From positions 789,014 through 853,013 of the forward strand of contig NW_003314298.1 in assembly GCF_000143415.4 (NCBI RefSeq): 64,000 nucleotides of DNA. Direction: 5' to 3'. Source of the stretch: Selaginella moellendorffii. Taxonomy: Eukaryota; Streptophyta; Lycopodiopsida; Selaginellales; Selaginellaceae. The notes below the pieces were generated by a model. It made no database searches, had not been told where the DNA came from, and saw nothing but the letters and a program-made list of their open reading frames with translations. Position numbers and translations under genes: made by a program. Below, piece by piece: positions 58,541-64,000 of this stretch. Within the stretch, counting starts at the first letter, position 1; each line of letters begins with the position of its first letter.

Positions 58541-60122
58541 GACTTCGCTTCTAGTGAGTGAAAGAATGTCACTCCTACAAGGGCTCTGGGACGAACTCCC
58601 AGGGAAATCACTCGAGTTCAGCATTTCAACATGTTGGGCGTGGAGTAAAGCCTTCGGATCTGCAATGGGCGCTTCTCCTTGCTCGTGGATTAGGGCCTGT
58701 TAGGGTTCTAAGGGCGCGAGAACAAGGCGGCGGTGCAAGGTTTGCGGCAGCAGCAGCCAGGAACTCTTTAGTTCCCTTCTTCTCCCCTCTTCACCAAAAA
58801 ACAAAATGGAGAAAATGGAAAAACAATGGAAGAGGAGAATCGGAATGGAAAATGTGGTCGGAAGACGAAGGCGAGTGTGGAGCTCAAGACTGATGTTGAA
58901 CGATTCGAGAAATCCCTTGGGCCTGGATCCCCTTATATATCTAGACGGGCGTTTGGGGAGACGACTCAGCATGGTTGATGATGTGGCAGTTGACTCATCT
59001 CTCATCTGATTGCTTGTTGATGACATGGTTCGAATCTTGGATAGTGACAATGGCTTCTTCTGAAGGAATGGAAGTTGATTCCTCCAAAGCTCTTTGCTTG
59101 GCTTCAGCAAGAGCTTCATCAACAGATTTCTTGTTCCTCTCTTGGTTAGCCTTGCTGGCCCTGAAGAAAGCAACATCTTGCTAGAAACACTTTCCAAAAG
59201 AAATTCCCACAAGAGAAAACAACCTGGTATCAAATAAGGAAAGAGCAGCATCAGGAGAGATTAATTGCTGGTAGTGCACGACTTCCTCTTGTCTTGCTGC
59301 CATCACGATTCTGGTCACCTCAAGAAGATGCTTGTGATGAAAATTAGCAATCTTGGCATTGCAAGCTTTTTGGATCTTCTTATCCTTCAACACAGCCTTA
59401 GGAGTCTTGATACAAAGGAATCTAAGTACCTCACTGTTGACAAAGTTTAGCTTAGCTTGCAAAGTTTGATAACCATTGTAGCTCAAAGAATTTGATCTGA
59501 ATTCCTGTTTAAAATTCTGAGGAACCAAATCAAACAGGCTGGTGAGCTCAGCAGAGGAAGAAAAGCTTTTTGCAAGCACCCACTCACAACTAGATGGCTA
59601 ATCTAAGCTTGAATCTAAGCCTGGATTGTGCTTAATTAATCTGAGATGATGAGCATGAAGAGTTGATGAGAAAAGCATATGAAAAAACTTATTAGTCAAT
59701 TACTCAAAACTTCGTTCTTGGCTTTGGCCTTATTTGCACAAACTTTTACTCTTCAGTATGGTTTCAATTTTGCCATTAGCATGTGGTCTTCGCTATGAAT
59801 TGCTAAGTTCCCACTTCTAGGCACTTGAATTTCCATAAACATCCTTCCCAAAATTGTTGGAGATTCTTGATTAAAATTGCTATGTAATGTTCTTGAATCT
59901 TGATCCAATTTTTCATATATTCTACTTGTTGCCACTTGTTGGTCAACACCTCTTTATAGCTTAGTGCCTTAATATAACGCCCCAAGCATTTAACACATTC
60001 CACAAAAGTCTCCAACATTGCAAAAAAGCGTGCAATCAAGATGTTCATCCTCCTCTATGTCATTGGCTTCTTGGCCAACAAGTGCCATGCCCAGGATCAA
60101 AGAGTTAATTGCTCTGATACCA
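58541..60122 (-). mobile_element. LTR-retroelement fragment with iMet primer site and gag-like ORF
   Basis: Minus strand, in order: primer-binding site (60122-60111), a leader of about 530 bp (60110-59580), then a gag-like frame from about 59579 (LFDLVPQNFKQEFRSNSLSY, LQAKLNFVNSEVLRFLCI, KACNAKIANFHHKHLLEV, QQLISPDAALSLFDTR), then damaged sequence homologous to 54950-55440. No protease, RT or integrase is seen, so it could be a non-autonomous element or a truncated one. The left boundary is not defined. Confidence 0.55.
60111..60122 (-). other. tRNA-iMet primer-binding site
   Basis: The minus strand reads TGGTATCAGAGC, a perfect 12-nt complement to the 3' end of plant initiator tRNA-Met and the commonest PBS in plant LTR elements. 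It directly follows an LTR-like end (GCTTTCA). Confidence 0.8.
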
Positions 60123-60700
60123 TGAAAGCAACAGAGAAATGTGCACATGGGGAAGAATAACTCTCTCTATATTAACTGTATATGAATGGGGACATATGTA
60201 TAGAAATTACTGCCACATGGGCATAACTATACATGCCATATTAGCTCTACCTCCATCTGCCACTATCTTGGCATAATGAGCATTGCCATGAGTCTTGAGG
60301 ATTGCAGCAAAGTTGTCTGAGTGTGCACCACAAGAAAATTCCTGTGAATGTGATCTCGTCTGGAAAAAGGAGAGGGCGATGGAGTTGCCACTGGTTTGCA
60401 TTGCGTGGCAGCATTCCAGTAGCGAGTTACTGCTGATAGAAGCATCGCCCTTGACAGAGAGTTTCTCTCTCAAACATAGATTCTACTTCCTCGAGACTGG
60501 AGGCATAACCACCATTCATTTAGAATGGTGTTGTAAGTTTTTCTCTGTCAATGCTGTGGCCAATAAGTTGATTTGTATGTTATGTACATCCCAGAAGAGA
60601 ACTCAACCAAGCGAAGCTGGTTTCCGAGAAGAATGAAAAAAAACAAGAAAGAAATTAGCAAAAGCCTACTGTGGTTGCACGCCATGACTGCGCTCTCCCG
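60123..60700 (-). repeat. Probable 5' LTR and flank of the retroelement
   Basis: The sequence adjacent to the PBS should be the 5' LTR; its inner end reads ...TTGCTTTCA on the minus strand. The outer end was not found and no second copy is seen in this window, so length and TSD are unknown. Plus-strand ORFs here are not supported as genes. Confidence 0.4.
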
Positions 60701-60702
60701 CA

Positions 60703-61353
60703 TCAGTTGTTGGATCGTCCAGGCACCGCTCTACGTGCTTTCTCGCGGGACAGCCTCTCAAGCTGCTGCATTTGTAGTAGCCCCTGCAAGAAGACCCAAG
60801 CTTGTTTATACTTGTTCTTCACTAAAGAAAAAGAGTCCTCTAAGAGCTTACCTTGGATGCGGAGAGCCTTTGATACCCGCTTGACTCGCTTTCTGGTGCG
60901 TGCCACCATCTAAAAACATTTTTTCTACGAAAGAGAGTGACCTATTTGAGAGATGCTACTGACCTGGTGCGCTTGAAGCCATGGCACTTGCCTGTCGAGA
61001 ATGCTCGCGGCCGAGCATTTTTCAACGGGATGGCTGCTCTTGGGAGGAACCGGCTTGAAAATGGTCCCATTGGTGACGCTGTTCTCGAAGAGCCCGCCGT
61101 TTGTGACGCTCCCCTCGAGGCTCAGGGACGAGATGAACGATCTGGACGACGAAGGTGGCGGGCTGGAGCTCATGGAATTATCGGAGCTGAAGCACATCGA
61201 TCCAAGAGCGAGCTCCGTCCCAGCTGCTGGCTCTTCTTTGGCGAGTTTCTGAATGCTCTCCGGCTGCTCGTCCTTGGGGGAGTGATTCATGGTCATTGCG
61301 TTGGGTTGTGTTGGCCCTTTCCTGAAAGAATTCACCCTTTTGAACTGCAACAT
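60703..61353 (-). pseudogene. WRKY group IId remnant lacking the WRKY domain
   Basis: Minus-strand segments recall the N-terminal half of WRKY IId factors: FKRVNSFRKGP resembles the HARF-region motif with its RTGHARF core deleted, SFISSLSLEGSVTNG matches the conserved motif before the zinc cluster, and after an intron TRKRVKRVSKALRIQ resembles the basic zinc-cluster segment that precedes WRKYGQK. No WRKYGQK or C2H2 zinc finger follows, and the last exon ends [15 protein letters not shown]. The gene appears 3'-truncated, so DNA binding is unlikely. Confidence 0.5.
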
Positions 61354-61556
61354 TGCCGAGGACGCTGCGAGGCTATAACAAGGGAGGCCTGTCTCTGGAT
61401 AGAATGGCGAATCAATCGATGGACGTTCTCCAGGCCAGCTTTTGCAGCTCGTATGGCTATGGCTGCCGCTAATACATGCACCGGTCCGTTTAGGGCACCA
61501 CCCATTTTTTTTGTTTATTTTTTTGTTCTTATTTTTTATAATTTAGGGTCTGGGCG

Positions 61557-62663
61557 ATGGACACGGCCATGCTCCAGCTGTGGAGGATGCTCCTCCTCGC
61601 CGCGCTAGCGGCGCTCCAAGCCCTGGCCTGGGAATTGGAGAGGAGCAGCGGCGGCGGCGATCGGGCGGAGCCGGCATCGTTCTACTTCACGGATTTCGAG
61701 GATAATCTCCAGGATCTCAGCTTGCTCGGCGACGCCAAGTTCGTGCGAATCGAGGGCCAGGCGGATGGAATGGCGGTGCAGCTCTCCGGCACGCGCAAGA
61801 ACACCGTAGGTAGGCTGCTCTACAGTATCCCTGTCAACATGCTCGATCTATCCAACAATCCGGCCTCCTTCTCCACATTCTTCGAGTTCTCCATGACCGC
61901 CTTCGCCGGCGATGGCCTCGCGTTCGTCATCGTCCCCGACAAGATCTCCATCGGCGCCAGCGGCCCCTGGCTGGGATTGGTGAAAGAGGACGAGATCTCC
62001 AACCGGACGGCTATGGCGCCTCACACATTCGCGGTGGAGTTTGACAGCGTCATGAACATGGAACTCCGGGATCCAAACAGCAACCACGTCGGCCTGGATG
62101 TGGAAACCATCGTCTCCACCGTCACTGCCAATGCCTCCGACATTGGATTGATCCTCAACGATGGCTCCAGGACCTTCGCGTGGATCCAGTTCGATGGGTC
62201 GAGCAGCGAGCTAGACGTGAGGATCAGCAAGGATAGGAACTCCAGGCCGACGAAGCCGCTGCTCTCGCACAAGGTAGATCTCAAATCAGTGCTCCGGCCG
62301 TGGATGTACGTGGGTTTTAGCTCCTCCACCGGCGAGGCCTCGCAGAAGCACAAGGTGTTCTCCTGGAAGTTCTCCAGCGGCGGAAGTTCTTCCCCGAGTT
62401 CTTCAAGCCGGAGGAGGTGGCGAAATGAGATACTCCTACAGGGGATTCACTCGCTCCCGGCGAATCCGTTATCCCCCTCGATCGCAAAAGAGGGAGAGGA
62501 CGGATCATCAGAAGCCCCCCAGGTTTTGGATGATCACACTAGCAGCTTGGTGATTTTGGTGGTGGGATTTACGTGTGGAGCGAGCGTTACGTTGTTTTTG
62601 CTTGCTGGTTGGGCTTTGATGCGTTCCAGATTTGATCACAATGCGTATCAGGAGATCAATTAA
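61557..62663 (+). CDS. L-type (legume) lectin-domain membrane protein without kinase
   Basis: Single-exon ORF of 368 residues. A signal peptide (LLLAALAALQALAW) leads to a legume-lectin domain: FYFTDFEDNLQDLSLLGDA, ASFSTFFEFSM, GDGLAFVIVPDK, TFAVEFDSVMNMELRDPNSN then HVGLDVETIVST, and VGFSSSTGEASQKHKVFSW. After a Ser-rich stalk there is one transmembrane helix (LVILVVGFTCGASVTLFLLA) and only a short cytoplasmic tail ending NAYQEIN. Lectin receptor kinases have this extracellular layout plus a kinase; here the kinase is absent. It probably binds carbohydrate or a hydrophobic ligand at the plasma membrane and may act with a partner. The ATG follows a short GC-rich leader. Confidence 0.88.
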   Translation: MDTAMLQLWRMLLLAALAALQALAWELERSSGGGDRAEPASFYFTDFEDNLQDLSLLGDAKFVRIEGQADGMAVQLSGTRKNTVGRLLYSIPVNMLDLSNNPASFSTFFEFSMTAFAGDGLAFVIVPDKISIGASGPWLGLVKEDEISNRTAMAPHTFAVEFDSVMNMELRDPNSNHVGLDVETIVSTVTANASDIGLILNDGSRTFAWIQFDGSSSELDVRISKDRNSRPTKPLLSHKVDLKSVLRPWMYVGFSSSTGEASQKHKVFSWKFSSGGSSSPSSSSRRRWRNEILLQGIHSLPANPLSPSIAKEGEDGSSEAPQVLDDHTSSLVILVVGFTCGASVTLFLLAGWALMRSRFDHNAYQEIN

Positions 62664-63277
62664 CAGGCAACCTCAGCAATCTACTATGCAAGAAAGTCAA
62701 TGTAGAGGTAAAGTCACATAGAGGTATGCTCTGCCTTATATATATTCTTGTGTGGGATGGTTCTTTTTCTTCTTCTTCCAATTTTTGTTCGTTTTCTTTC
62801 TTTTTTTCTTCCTTTTTTCATATATTCTTTTCCTAGTCGGTTACCAGGTCAGTATAATAGTTTTAATTCTTTTTAGAGGAGGCAAAAAGAAGGATTTTTA
62901 CTCTCTTTTTTTCTATTTTCGAAGATCTTTTCTCTTGGCGTGTTTTTTCAAGCTAGAAAGCTCTGTAAATTACATCTACAAATATAAAAATGTCCGTACT
63001 ATTATGAATGGTTCCGCATTTTCTCCGTACTTGTCGTTCGAACGAATCTGATTTTAGCATATACTAGCATATACGCTTTTCGTGACCTAAAAAAGACGCT
63101 TTCGATCTGACGGTGGCCATGCATCCAACGGTTGTGAGCCGCTCCAGCGAGGCTTTACATTGTGCGGCGCGCTGCAGTGCGTAGGGTTTCTTGGCGGTCG
63201 TAGGCGGCGGCGGCAGAGGCGAGGCGGCCGGATTTTCCTCTCCTTAGCAGCGCGAGCGATCTCAATCGCCTGCCAAG
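62664..63277. other. Intergenic region and eEF2 promoter
   Basis: About 600 bp. The left half is T-rich (lectin 3' UTR); the right half becomes GC-rich and contains TAGGGTTT at about 63182 (a telo-box-like element common in promoters of plant translation genes), a reasonable promoter for eEF2. Confidence 0.5.
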
Positions 63278-64000
63278 ATGGTGAGTGATTCCTCTGGAAT
63301 TCGTAGCGGATTCTGACATCGTGATGCTCTTTCCAGGTGAAATTCACGGCAGAAGAGCTGCGCCGGATCATGGACAAGAAGCACAACATCCGGAACATGT
63401 CTGTGATTGCTCATGTCGATCACGGTGAGTTTCTTCTAGATTTTCCATCCATTCAGTAGCTAAAGCTCGTCGATCTGAAATTTTCGCCAGGAAAATCCAC
63501 CCTGACGGATTCCCTGGTTGCGGCCGCTGGGATTATCGCCCAGGAGGTGGCTGGAGACGTCCGGATGACCGACACACGCCAGGATGAGGCCGAGCGTGGA
63601 ATCACTATCAAGTCGACTGGAATTTCCCTCTACTACGAGATGACCGAGGAGTCCTTGAAAGCTTTCAAGGGGGAGCGAGATGGTTCTGAGTACCTGATCA
63701 ATTTGATCGACTCTCCAGGGCACGTCGACTTTTCATCCGAGGTCACGGCTGCTTTGCGAATCACCGACGGTGCTCTGGTGGTGGTGGACTGTGTGGAGGG
63801 TGTCTGCGTCCAGACCGAGACTGTTCTTCGGCAGGCACTGGGAGAGAGGATCAGGCCGGTTTTGACAGTGAACAAGATGGACAGGTGTTTCCTCGAGCTC
63901 CAAGTCGATGGCGAGGAAGCTTACCAGACTTTTCAGCGCGTTATCGAGAACGCCAACGTTATCATGGCTACTTACGAGGACGCGCTCCTCGGCGACGTCC
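63278..64000 (+). CDS. EEF2: Elongation factor 2 (eEF2), 5' part
   Basis: Exons 63278-63280 (ATG only), 63337-63424, and 63491 to beyond the window. eEF2 is the GTPase that translocates the ribosome in cytosolic translation. Residues start [20 protein letters not shown], then the G1 P-loop AHVDHGKST, the effector threonine in [12 protein letters not shown] (G2), DSPGHVDF (G3) and NKMDR (G4). The conserved Thr phosphorylation loop around residue 57 is present (RMTDTRQDE). The GT of the first intron directly follows the start codon, an unusual but consistent split. The 3' part is outside the window. Confidence 0.97.

Overview
The window is plant nuclear DNA, most likely a Selaginella-type lycophyte; the species is inferred, not proven. 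Supporting signs are very short introns (about 50-65 bp) with standard GT-AG ends, tightly packed genes, several PLS/DYW-type pentatricopeptide (PPR) genes, land-plant families (NAC, trihelix, alpha carbonic anhydrase, agmatine deiminase, vacuolar NHX, cornichon, GPI-anchored lipid-transfer protein), and a tRNA-Trp(CCA).

Layout. 0-1.66 kb: 3' part of a DYW-type PPR gene. 1.66-6.9 kb: AT-rich, essentially gene-free. 7.0-29.8 kb: gene-dense, conserved part with alpha-CA (+), trihelix factor (-) and cornichon (+) sharing a 210-bp divergent promoter, a kinase-like protein lacking its catalytic residues (+), GPI-LTP (-), an E-type PPR (-) whose ATG overlaps the stop codon of a domesticated Harbinger transposase (-), NAC factor (-), agmatine deiminase (-) only 31 bp after the stop of a class I NHX antiporter (-), tRNA-Trp (-), and a large 17-exon conserved plant protein (-).

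30-37 kb: a decayed gene with coiled coil and kinase-like segments, then a nearly complete Ty3/gypsy element (minus strand, 174-bp LTRs, flanked by GTAT). 37.3-38.8 kb: a DUF829/TMEM53-like alpha/beta hydrolase. 40.4-45.3 kb: two broken DYW-PPR genes.

45.7-54.7 kb is the most unusual part. It is an imperfect inverted duplication in which 2-oxoglutarate dehydrogenase E1 fragments flank two tail-to-tail copies of a Crinkler/RHS-like P-loop NTPase-nuclease gene. One copy is an intact 566-codon ORF; the other is frameshifted and has lost its Walker A motif. A HAK/KUP potassium-transporter pseudogene lies only in the left arm. 54.9-60.7 kb holds two copies of a gag-like coiled-coil sequence, one downstream of a perfect tRNA-iMet primer-binding site, and an ankyrin gene fragment. 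The right end has a WRKY IId remnant (-), a kinase-less L-type lectin membrane protein (+) and the 5' end of eEF2 (+).

The conserved genes do unrelated housekeeping or regulatory jobs and show no pathway clustering. The accessory part combines mobile elements, effector-like nucleases and decaying gene fragments. All exon models come from reading splice signals and reading frames by eye; family assignments come from remembered family features, with no database search.
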